64,000 bases of DNA. It comes from Helicobacter bilis ATCC 51630. Its GTDB lineage: Bacteria; Campylobacterota; Campylobacteria; Campylobacterales; Helicobacteraceae. Positions within the stretch are counted from its first letter, which is position 1, and every line of letters starts with the position of its first letter. Shown here one piece after another: positions 56,767 through 64,000 of this stretch. The DNA is taken from positions 1 to 64,000 of the forward strand of contig NZ_JMKW01000008.1 in the NCBI RefSeq assembly GCF_000686565.1, given 5' to 3'. A program made the position numbers and the translations under genes. Under the pieces are notes generated by a model. It saw only the letters and a program-made list of their open reading frames with translations. It was not told the DNA's origin and made no database searches.

Positions 56767-57669
56767 CTAAAGCGTATTAAATAAATCTGTCGAAAGGTAT
56801 CGTTCCGCTGTGTCATTGAGCATTGTAAGCACTTTTTTGTTTGGATTGTTTTTTGCAATCTCTAGTGCGATAGCGACATTTGCTCCGCTAGATATACCTA
56901 CCATTGCGCCGATTTTGCCCAAATCTTGCGCCATTTTGATAGCAACTTCATTTTCTACGACTTTAATAGTATCTATCACATCGCGATTAAGGATTTTGGG
57001 GATAAAGTTTGCACCAATGCCTTGAATCTTGTGCGGTCCTGCTTGTCCTTTGCTAAGCAGTGGTGAGGCAGCTGGTTCTACGCCTATGATTTGAATGTTT
57101 GGAATCTTTTCTTTTAGCACTTCGCCTACACCGCTGATTGTCCCGCCTGTGCCAAATCCTGCGACAAAATAATCTAATTTACCCTCAAAACTTTTATAAA
57201 TCTCTAGCGCAGTTGTGCGTTTGTGCATTTCTTTGTTTGCTAGATTCTCAAATTGACTTGGCATAAATGAGTTTGGTGTAGAATCTAAAATCTCTTGAGC
57301 CTTATCAAGTGCGCCTTTCATACCCTCACTTGCAGGAGTAAGCACAAGATTCGCACCAAACAAAGCTATCATCTTGCGTCTTTCTATGCTCATAGATTCT
57401 GGCATTGTGATGATGATTTTAAGCCCCAAAGAAGCGCAAATCATTGCTAGAGATATGCCCATATTGCCACTTGTGCATTCTACAATCGTAGTATCTTTAG
57501 TGATTTTTCCCTCTTTCATAGCCTGCTCTATCATCGCATAAGCTGGGCGGTCTTTGACAGAATGGCTTGGGTTTAAAAATTCGCATTTGCCATAGAGATT
57601 GGGGGCGAATTGTTGGAGATGTAAAATCGGCGTATTGCCGATGAGTTCGGTGATATTTTGAGCTATCAT
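56767..57669 (-). CDS. cysK: Cysteine synthase (O-acetylserine sulfhydrylase)
   Basis: A 300-residue PLP enzyme. The PLP lysine is in NPSHSVKDRPAYAMI, substrate loop TSGNMGISLAMI, phosphate loop GFGTGGTISGVGEVL, and a C-terminal GISSGANVAIAL. It forms cysteine from O-acetylserine and sulfide. CysK and CysM are not separable by eye. AAAGGA precedes the ATG. Confidence 0.9.
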   Translation of the reverse strand: MIAQNITELIGNTPILHLQQFAPNLYGKCEFLNPSHSVKDRPAYAMIEQAMKEGKITKDTTIVECTSGNMGISLAMICASLGLKIIITMPESMSIERRKMIALFGANLVLTPASEGMKGALDKAQEILDSTPNSFMPSQFENLANKEMHKRTTALEIYKSFEGKLDYFVAGFGTGGTISGVGEVLKEKIPNIQIIGVEPAASPLLSKGQAGPHKIQGIGANFIPKILNRDVIDTIKVVENEVAIKMAQDLGKIGAMVGISSGANVAIALEIAKNNPNKKVLTMLNDTAERYLSTDLFNTL

Positions 57670-57946
57670 TGAGAATCCTTTGTGCGCCTTAAGCGTGAAT
57701 TTGGTATTTAAAGCTTAGAATATAGCAATTTTTTATAAAAAAATCAAGGAAAATAATGCAAATTTTCTTCTCTTATTTTTTTGTTATTTATGTGATATAT
57801 CAATTCTTTACTCCGCTTCAAGCAGCAGATTCTAAAAACAAGATATTGAAGTGCGAAAAATGAATATCTAAAAAGATTTAAATGGTGAATTTAACACTTT
57901 GAGCTAATACAATTTATTATAATCTAATATACAATCTTGCATTTAC
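57670..57946. other. Divergent intergenic region between cysK and the DUF285 gene
   Basis: Together with the A12 promoter entry that follows, this makes a 333-base gap. It is very AT-rich. No gene was seen; the only notable structure is the promoter with the poly-A spacer. Confidence 0.5.
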
Positions 57947-57967
57947 AAAAAAAAAAAACGATATAAT
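57937..57967 (+). promoter_or_regulatory. Promoter with poly-A(12) spacer, candidate phase-variable switch
   Basis: TTGCAT (57937-57942) and TATAAT (57962-57967) are separated by 19 bases containing twelve consecutive A residues (57947-57958). Slippage in such a tract would change spacer length and thus promoter strength, as known for H. pylori sabA and Neisseria genes. The downstream gene has a strong AGGAGGA ribosome binding site. Confidence 0.6.
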
Positions 57968-58002
57968 GCCCAGATACAAAGGATTTACACAGGAGGAATA
58001 AT

Positions 58003-59385
58003 ATGGAACTTACAGACATTAAGTCAATTTGTGCCTTTATTGATGACGCAGAGAGCGATAGAGAGATAGCTTACTATGTGGGGATTTACCAAAAAGCACT
58101 AGAAGCACTACAAAATATCCTTATTGCAAAAAAAGGCAGGAAAATCAGCGATAAAGATTTATACAAAGTCTTTAAAATATGCTTAAGAGATAAGAGGTGG
58201 TATGCAAGGATAGAGATTAGAGAAGAATCTTATAACCAATCCATAGAAGTATCAACTTTCCTGCCTTTAGAACTTGTGGAATTTCTCATTGACAATGCAA
58301 AAGATAAAAGCTTCGTATTAGGTATGCACCAAAGCAGAGAAGACTTTTTAAAAAATGTTCTAGATTCAGGCAGAGCAGATATTGCAGCAGTGCTAGTGAA
58401 AAATGGTATAGCCTTTACGCAAGAACATCTCAATCGCTTAAGATATGATTGGGACAAGATGTTAAAAATTGAAGTGGAATTTCAAGGCATTGAGGGCTTA
58501 GAGATAGAAAAAGATGGAATGTTAAAGAAAATATGGGAGCTGCTTATCTCGCAGGGCTTTAGCCTTAATGAAATCTATAGCACAGGCATTACACTTTATA
58601 ATGGTATGTATAATCGCAAATCTAGCACTGCAGATTCGCAGTATGCCCTTATCTATGCCTTAAGAAACAAGCTTTTTAGCGAGGAAGTGCTAGATAATAG
58701 TTTCCAAGGGTTGCCACCACAAGGTGGCATAAATCTTGCTGTTTTGGGTAAAGAGGGGGCAGATTTGCTAGATAACGACACTGCGTATGCACCATTACGG
58801 ACTCAAAGAATCGTGCCTTTTGTCTTTGCTATGTTTGAAGATAAAACTTATGATGTTTTAGAATATGCTCTTTTCCTCGGGTTGCACAAAGGCAGAAAAA
58901 ACGACAAAGGAGAGGATTTTGAGAGTTTTTTACAACAAAAGATTGATGAATATATTATATTAACCACAAAGGGTGGTAATAGTTACGGAACGATTTTTCA
59001 AGAAGATAAAGATGCTTTGGCTTATTTTAAAGCTTTGCAAAGATTTATGAGTAGCTTAGATTCTATCAAGAGGGGAGAAGTCATTGAAGTGGATAATGAG
59101 ACTTTGGCAATGTTTGCAAACATTGAGGAAATCCCACTAAGTAGCCTTGATACAAGCAAAGTAACAAGTATGGAATCCTGCTTTGCTAGATCAATTCGGA
59201 GGGATTTTAGCGGGATAGAAAAGTGGAATGTCTCTCAAGTGAAGAATTTTATAAGCTGTTTTGAAAATGCCTATTTTTTCAATGCCTCTTTAGAATCTTG
59301 GCAGGTATTAAAAATTGCAAACACAGCTTGTATGTTTGATAATGCTTTCAGCCTTAAAGCACTCCCTAGTTGGTACAAGGATTAA
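58003..59385 (+). CDS. DUF285/BspA-like repeat protein
   Basis: A 460-residue protein. The C-terminal quarter (residues about 375-455) shows DUF285/BspA-type repeats: SSLDTSKVTSMESCFA, IEKWNVSQVKNFISCFENA, LESWQVLKIANTACMFDNAF. The N-terminal 340 residues are helical with an ankyrin-like hint (RADIAAVLVKNGIAFTQEHL). No signal peptide is evident. BspA-type repeats mediate adhesion or protein contacts elsewhere; role here unknown. A very strong AGGAGG site and a poly-A promoter spacer suggest switchable expression. Confidence 0.7.
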   Translation: MELTDIKSICAFIDDAESDREIAYYVGIYQKALEALQNILIAKKGRKISDKDLYKVFKICLRDKRWYARIEIREESYNQSIEVSTFLPLELVEFLIDNAKDKSFVLGMHQSREDFLKNVLDSGRADIAAVLVKNGIAFTQEHLNRLRYDWDKMLKIEVEFQGIEGLEIEKDGMLKKIWELLISQGFSLNEIYSTGITLYNGMYNRKSSTADSQYALIYALRNKLFSEEVLDNSFQGLPPQGGINLAVLGKEGADLLDNDTAYAPLRTQRIVPFVFAMFEDKTYDVLEYALFLGLHKGRKNDKGEDFESFLQQKIDEYIILTTKGGNSYGTIFQEDKDALAYFKALQRFMSSLDSIKRGEVIEVDNETLAMFANIEEIPLSSLDTSKVTSMESCFARSIRRDFSGIEKWNVSQVKNFISCFENAYFFNASLESWQVLKIANTACMFDNAFSLKALPSWYKD

Positions 59386-59488
59386 GAAAGAATTGATATT
59401 CAAACTAGTAAAGATTCTATTTTTTAGAGTTGCTAAAAAGATTTTCTAAAGAGTAAAATAGCTTTTAAGATTCTAAAAAAGGAAAAAA

Positions 59489-59893
59489 ATGAAATATATA
59501 AGTTTGCTTTGCGATCATAATATTACACAAAAGCCTCGCTCAAGTCGTATGCTGCAACTTTTGGATATGATAAGGCAAGAGGGAGCTAAGCTCAATCTTA
59601 GCGTGATTGCTAAAGCTTGTGATAAAAACGAAATGCCTCGCATTTATGTCAATACCAAAACACGCAATAAAAAGCCCTTTTTCTTACACCCTTGCAAAGC
59701 CTATGATGGCTCAATCTTGGCGATTTTTCCAAAGTTTAAAGTGGATTCTATAATGTTGCAAAATTTATGTGATAAGCTAAACAACACAGATTGGCGGGAG
59801 CTTGGATTTGTGTGTGATAGGCGATTTCTCTTCTCGCAAAGAAGCTTAGAAAATGCGATGTTAGATTCTAGTTTTAATGCTTTAACTCTCTAA
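59489..59893 (+). CDS. Probable DNA methyltransferase target-recognition fragment
   Basis: A 134-residue protein with an AAAAAAGGA site. The stretch IYVNTKTRNKKPFF, then CKAYDGSILAIFPKF and ELGFVCDRRFLFSQRSLENAML resembles the C-terminal recognition part of type II adenine methyltransferases, without the catalytic N-P-P-Y or F-x-G-x-G motifs. It may be a stand-alone domain or leftover of a deleted methyltransferase. Assignment is from remembered similarity and uncertain. Confidence 0.45.
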   Translation: MKYISLLCDHNITQKPRSSRMLQLLDMIRQEGAKLNLSVIAKACDKNEMPRIYVNTKTRNKKPFFLHPCKAYDGSILAIFPKFKVDSIMLQNLCDKLNNTDWRELGFVCDRRFLFSQRSLENAMLDSSFNALTL

Positions 59894-60086
59894 GTGTATG
59901 GACTCTATGATGAAAGATTTATGCTAGAATCCACTACGCTCAAGTAAAAGGCTTTGTGAATGTTAATGTAGGATTAAGCTGTATTTGATCGGATATTGGG
60001 GCAACATAAATAAAGGCTTAACACACAATCATAAATACAAAACATAACGCTATGAAATAAAATCCCATAACCAACAAACAACAAAA

Positions 60087-60872
60087 CTACCCAACTAACT
60101 CTTTCATATCTTTTATTGCTTGTTCTAATCCCACAAAGATTGAACGCGCTATAATGCTTTGCCCGATATTTAACTCTTCTATGCCCTGTATATTTACAAT
60201 ATCTCTCACATTTGCATAGTTTAGCCCATGTCCAGCATATACATTTAGATTTGCCTTGCATGCTTGGTGCGTTATCTCTTGCAAATTCTGCAACTCTTGT
60301 GTTAGCATGGCGTGCAATGTCTTCCTATCATATTGTAACTCTTGTATAGAATTATGTGTGCGAGATAGATTAGAGTTAAGCATAAGAGAGATATTTGCAT
60401 ACTTTCCTGTGTGTAGCTCCACTGCGATAGGCACTTTTAGTGTTTCTGCAAATTCCGCACTTTTTTCTATACTCTCAATATTTGGGTCGATAAAAAGCGC
60501 GATTTGTATTTCATTGTCTCTTAGAATCTTTAGAGATTCTAAGAGTGTTTGAGATAGCCTTAATCCACCTTCAGTTGTTACCTCATCTCTTTTTTCTGGC
60601 ACAAGTGTTACTCTGTGTGGCTTTACCTTGCTTACTAAATGCAGCATATCTATCTCACTGCAACACTCCACATTAAGCGGTAAAAAGCTAGATTCTGCAA
60701 TGCGATATAAATCGCTATCATGTATATGTCGCCTATCTTCTCGCAAGTGAATTGTGATTTGGTCTGCCCCAGCCCTTTTTGCAATAAAGATTGCTTCAAG
60801 TGGGTCAGGATCGTTTATCTTTCTAGTTTCACGCAAATACGCAATGTGATCAATATTTACACCAAGCCGCAT
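60087..60872 (-). CDS. pdxJ: Pyridoxine 5'-phosphate synthase PdxJ
   Basis: A 261-residue TIM-barrel enzyme that joins 1-deoxyxylulose 5-phosphate with an aminoacetone phosphate to make vitamin B6 phosphate. It shows LGVNIDHIAYLRETR, AGADQITIHLREDRRHI, LVPEKRDEVTTEGGL and VYAGHGLNYANV. AGGGACG precedes the ATG. No pdxA adjoins it. Confidence 0.95.
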   Translation of the reverse strand: MRLGVNIDHIAYLRETRKINDPDPLEAIFIAKRAGADQITIHLREDRRHIHDSDLYRIAESSFLPLNVECCSEIDMLHLVSKVKPHRVTLVPEKRDEVTTEGGLRLSQTLLESLKILRDNEIQIALFIDPNIESIEKSAEFAETLKVPIAVELHTGKYANISLMLNSNLSRTHNSIQELQYDRKTLHAMLTQELQNLQEITHQACKANLNVYAGHGLNYANVRDIVNIQGIEELNIGQSIIARSIFVGLEQAIKDMKELVG

Positions 60873-60974
60873 GTTTTCGTCCCTATTTCAAAAAAATATG
60901 CTAACATTATAGTAAAAACATTTGCAAAAATAAGATTTATGTATATATTTTTGAGATTTTATTAAGGGGCATTT

Positions 60975-61847
60975 TTGAAAGAGAATACTTGGAAGCTAGA
61001 TTCTAAAACATTGCGGCAGATACAAGACACTTTGTATGATATTTGTGGTATTTACCTTACTGATACGCGTCAAACGATGATACAAAATAGAATCAATTCA
61101 TTACAAAAAGAAGCTGTTTGTGCTAACATTAAAAGCCTTGATGATCTTTTATATCTTGTGAAGACAAACGCACAAGTAAAGCAGGTATTCATCAATAACT
61201 TTACTACAAATAAAACAGATTTATTTCGAGAATCTTATCATTTCAATGATATGTTAAATCGCACTTTGATACCACTTTTACGCAGTAATAGTGCGGTAAA
61301 AATATTTTGCTCTGCAAGCTCAAGCGGTGAAGAGCCATACTCTATAGCTGCCACTTGTCTTTATGCAAAAACACTTTATAATTCAACCTCTTCGATTAAG
61401 ATTATTGCAACAGATATTGATACAAGTATGCTTGAGCTTGCAAGAAAGGGTGAATATATCCTTGATTCTAGATTAAACAAGATTCCAGACTGGGTAGAGC
61501 TTGATAAGTATTTTGACATTGTGAAAGTAGTATCAAAAGATGTGGTATCACTGCGTGCCAAAAGTAGTCTCAAAAGTATGATTACATTTCAACAATTAAA
61601 TCTTTTTAATAAGACTTATCCTTTTAGTGCAGGTGAATTTGACATGGTTTTTTGTCGAAATGTGCTTATATACTTTAAACCTAAAGATCAAGAAAGCATA
61701 CTCACAAAATTGCATAATGTGTTAAAAGTAGGCGGCACATTGTATTTGGGGCATTCAGAAGATATATTAAGCCTTAGCCCATATTTTGAACGACTTGGTA
61801 ATAAAATGTTTGTAAAAAATTCAGAATCAACGATAGGCATATTGTAG
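60975..61847 (+). CDS. cheR: Chemotaxis protein methyltransferase CheR
   Basis: A 290-residue SAM-dependent enzyme that methylates receptor glutamates. SAM motif ASSSGEEPYSIA, then IIATDIDTSMLELARKGEY and DMVFCRNVLIYF are hallmarks. Start is TTG 60975 with AAGGGGC upstream. Followed by cheB, so receptor adaptation is probably intact, unlike in H. pylori, which lacks both. Confidence 0.93.
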   Translation: MKENTWKLDSKTLRQIQDTLYDICGIYLTDTRQTMIQNRINSLQKEAVCANIKSLDDLLYLVKTNAQVKQVFINNFTTNKTDLFRESYHFNDMLNRTLIPLLRSNSAVKIFCSASSSGEEPYSIAATCLYAKTLYNSTSSIKIIATDIDTSMLELARKGEYILDSRLNKIPDWVELDKYFDIVKVVSKDVVSLRAKSSLKSMITFQQLNLFNKTYPFSAGEFDMVFCRNVLIYFKPKDQESILTKLHNVLKVGGTLYLGHSEDILSLSPYFERLGNKMFVKNSESTIGIL

Positions 61848-61860
61848 GGGAGAGAGTGGT

Positions 61861-62610
61861 ATGGCGTTAAAAAAAGATGACAAAAAAAGTAATAACAATG
61901 TTTTATCGCGACAGATAGAGCAGAAATATCACCCAGATTCAGTATTGCCTAAAAATCCTTGCGTATTATCAAGAGATAAACTCATTGTGATCGGCAGCTC
62001 AACAGGTGGGACAGAGGCACTGAATAAAATTTTTGCAGAATTACCAAAGGGATTACCGCCTATTGTTGTAGTGCAGCATATCCCAAAGCTTTTTTCCGCA
62101 TCGCTAGTAGCAAGGCTAAACGCACATAGTCAAATCGATATATTTGAAGTCAATGCAAAGACGCAGTTGCAAAGTGATTGTGCCTATGTTGCAAATGGTG
62201 ATGCACATGTTGTGGTAAGTTGTGAGGGAGGGAAATATTATGCTTCACCGCTTGAAGCAAATAGGGTCAGCAGGCATAGACCAAGTGTTGATGTATTATT
62301 TAGAAGCGCGAATAATGCCTCAGGTAAAAACGCCCTTGCTATTATCCTTACTGGAATGGGCGATGATGGCATGATAGGTATGAAAGAATTGTTTGATAAT
62401 GGTGCATATACTATCGCACAAGATGAAGCAAGCTGTGTTGTATTTGGTATGCCTAAAAAAGCTATTGAAATCGGTGCTGTGCGAGAGATACTACCTTTGC
62501 AAAAAATCGCACAAAGAATTGTAGATTACGCACATAATAGGATTAGAAACACAGGCAAAAAAGAACCGGAATTACAAGCGCAAAGTGAGAGTAGGCAAGA
62601 GAGTGATTGA
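61861..62610 (+). CDS. cheB: Receptor methylesterase CheB without receiver domain
   Basis: A 249-residue protein containing only the catalytic domain: Ser in GSSTGGTEAL, His in VVQHIPKLFSASLVARL, and Asp in ILTGMGDDGMIG. The N-terminal 40 residues are short and polar, with no CheY-like domain, as in Campylobacter CheB. The C-terminal 25 residues are charged. GGGGAGAG precedes the ATG, 13 bases after cheR. Confidence 0.92.
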   Translation: MALKKDDKKSNNNVLSRQIEQKYHPDSVLPKNPCVLSRDKLIVIGSSTGGTEALNKIFAELPKGLPPIVVVQHIPKLFSASLVARLNAHSQIDIFEVNAKTQLQSDCAYVANGDAHVVVSCEGGKYYASPLEANRVSRHRPSVDVLFRSANNASGKNALAIILTGMGDDGMIGMKELFDNGAYTIAQDEASCVVFGMPKKAIEIGAVREILPLQKIAQRIVDYAHNRIRNTGKKEPELQAQSESRQESD

Positions 62611-62675
62611 GTAGATTTACGCTATGAAAATAAGGTTTATCAATAAGAGACATTGGCACACTTTCTTTTTTTGTG

Positions 62676-63005
62676 CTAATGAGGCAACTGGGCTTGAATG
62701 CAATATAAAAACGCAAACTGAAACAACAGATAAGATTCTAAAATACCCCTATTTTCTCGTATAGTAAAAATAGTATTAGAATGGATTTGATTAAGATACA
62801 AAAGCGTTTTATTTTCATAGTATTTCTGCATGATATATGCTCGATTTTTCTTTACAGATTCTAAGTTATCATTGACATGATAGGCGAGATTGAGATTATT
62901 ATACGGGGCATTACTTACGCCATGATAGCGATTTGTTAGCACAAAATGTAATCCTGTGTTGCAAAAAAGCTTACTATTTTGACTTGTAAAAAAATCTTTT
63001 TGCAT
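62676..63005 (-). pseudogene. pgeF: Truncated PgeF/YfiH-family protein
   Basis: A 109-residue frame beginning like PgeF (YfiH, multicopper/laccase-like, now linked to peptidoglycan editing or purine hydrolysis): HFVLTNRYHGVSNAPYNNLNLAYHV and LNQIHSNTIF. The normal protein is about 230-250 residues and needs a later Cys-His pair for zinc; here the sequence breaks off into an unrelated tail. A strong GGGAAGG site remains. It follows the DUF815 ATPase by 18 bases. Confidence 0.65.
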
Positions 63006-63023
63006 ACCTTCCCTTATATCTTA

Positions 63024-63869
63024 TTAGTCATTCTTAGTCTTTATGAAATTTAGGATTCTAGCATGATTTAGGGCATAGTAGCTTTTTGCTGTGCGTGGAT
63101 TTCTATTGCCAATTTTTGTAGCAAAGTTTAGAGAATCTTGCTTTATTTCTTGCATGATACATGTTATCATCTCTTGTGATAAATCGCTATTTTCTTCTCT
63201 TATTAAATGCTCTAGTATTTCTAAATACTCTTTTTGCCCATTGTCATAAAAGCCAATCTGCAATGGGAATCTATCGCTTAAAGCAAGGACTTCATGTATA
63301 GAATCTTGTGTATGCAGCATGTTTAAATCCGCCTTTTCTGGCATTAAATGCCGCAGATTTGAAGTAGCATATATGAGTATATTTTCTGCTTGTTGCTCCA
63401 TAGAACCATCAAGTGTGCTTTTTAACCCATGATATGTGGAAGTATTTGTATTAAAAGTCAAGTCATCGCAAAACACAATGAATTTATATTCCCTAAGCAA
63501 ACGCATACAATCAAACAAAAGCGGCAAAATCGCAATATCTTTACTCTCAACCTCAAGCACACGAAGATTTGGATATTTATTTGCGTATTCATAGCATACC
63601 GCTTTTACAATAGAGCTTTTACCACAGCCCCTTGCACCCCATAAAAGTGCATTTGCAGCAGGGCTATTTTCACAGAAATTTCTTGTATTATTTTCTAATA
63701 ACTCATAATTTTCTCTCACGCCTATTAGCTTTTGTGCGTCTATCTTTGGCAATCTCTCTATCGCATGAAAATAGCAAAAACCATGTGAGTAGCGAAACAC
63801 TGCAGCTTTATGTGTATTCCACTCTATATCTGTGCTAAACAGATTCAATAAGTCATTAAAACCAAGCAT
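63024..63869 (-). CDS. DUF815-family AAA+ ATPase
   Basis: A 281-residue P-loop ATPase of the DUF815 group. Walker A is GARGCGKSSIVKAV, Walker B is FIVFCDDLTF, followed by KSTLDGS and a sensor region YATSNLRHLMPE; a C-terminal NPRTAKSYYAL segment follows. The exact role of this family is unknown. AAAGGAA precedes the ATG. Confidence 0.85.
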   Translation of the reverse strand: MLGFNDLLNLFSTDIEWNTHKAAVFRYSHGFCYFHAIERLPKIDAQKLIGVRENYELLENNTRNFCENSPAANALLWGARGCGKSSIVKAVCYEYANKYPNLRVLEVESKDIAILPLLFDCMRLLREYKFIVFCDDLTFNTNTSTYHGLKSTLDGSMEQQAENILIYATSNLRHLMPEKADLNMLHTQDSIHEVLALSDRFPLQIGFYDNGQKEYLEILEHLIREENSDLSQEMITCIMQEIKQDSLNFATKIGNRNPRTAKSYYALNHARILNFIKTKND

Positions 63870-63915
63870 ATTATTCCTTTCGTATTAGTATAATCAAAAT
63901 AATTGGTAATATACT

Positions 63916-64000
63916 TTATTTAAAAACAAGCAAACTTCTTTCTACTACGCCATCAATGCCAATGTATTTGTTGGAATTTTTTAAGAAGTTATACATAAAG
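63916..64000 (-). CDS. C-terminal end of an unidentified gene (partial)
   Basis: From the window edge the reverse strand reads 28 codons (including NKYIGIDGVVERSLLVFK) to a TAA at 63916-63918. It ends 46 bases before the DUF815 start, in the same orientation, so it could belong to the same transcript. Too short to identify. Confidence 0.4.
   Translation of the reverse strand, partial: FMYNFLKNSNKYIGIDGVVERSLLVFK

Noticed and set aside
1-64000. CRISPR array, prophage or insertion sequence
   Set aside because: No regularly spaced direct repeats, no phage structural genes and no transposase or paired terminal inverted repeats were seen.

Overview
The window looks like chromosomal DNA from a member of Helicobacter (Campylobacterota), probably of the enterohepatic group. 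The DNA is AT-rich. It carries a four-subunit pyruvate:acceptor oxidoreductase in the Helicobacter size pattern, gamma-glutamyltranspeptidase, outer-membrane phospholipase A, a CcoI-type copper ATPase and a split energy-taxis receptor pair. It also carries CheR and a receiver-less CheB, which H. pylori lacks. The word GATTCT/AGAATC is strikingly frequent in genes and between genes. The species call is inference from gene content.

Layout. 0-10 kb: tail of an outer-membrane-like protein, GNAT acetyltransferase, CysQ, ComEA-like DNA-binding protein, UbiX, a catalytically dead dihydroorotase-like protein, CcdA, tRNA-Phe, then lgt / small membrane protein / nadD / rsfS, and an RqcH-like protein with a charged partner. 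10-23 kb: chemoreceptor remnant, ggt, a CAT-anticodon tRNA, pldA, an orphan secretin, rpsB-tsf and porCDAB. 22-33 kb: xthA, the CetB/CetA-like pair, hemH overlapping convergent pgk, hup, gapA, speA and a small exported protein. 32-47 kb: dnaE, rlmN, an exported Sel1-like protein, a membrane protein, bamA, ccoI, then rpsP-khpA-rimM.

The most unusual region is about 46.9-59.9 kb. After rimM the expected trmD-rplS pair is absent. In its place are a broken metal-transporting ATPase with a perfect palindrome upstream and a divergent coiled-coil/multi-span membrane protein. Next comes a restriction-modification-like operon: a nuclease-methyltransferase fusion, a HEPN/Abi-like protein and a two-domain specificity subunit, with no helicase HsdR. 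The following ilvD carries an in-frame insert of about 147 residues resembling an EVE/PUA-like modified-base reader. Beyond lie a frameshifted TonB-like gene, cysteine synthase, a BspA/DUF285-like gene whose promoter spacer holds an A12 tract, and a probable methyltransferase target-recognition fragment.

The window ends with pdxJ, cheR-cheB, a truncated PgeF and a DUF815 ATPase. A second theme is the spread of short repeats in frame inside proteins: CcoI and a nearby membrane protein share a 72-base repeat read in the same frame, and the specificity subunit has a repeat-like linker. Several genes are visibly decaying (chemoreceptor, metal ATPase, TonB-like, PgeF).
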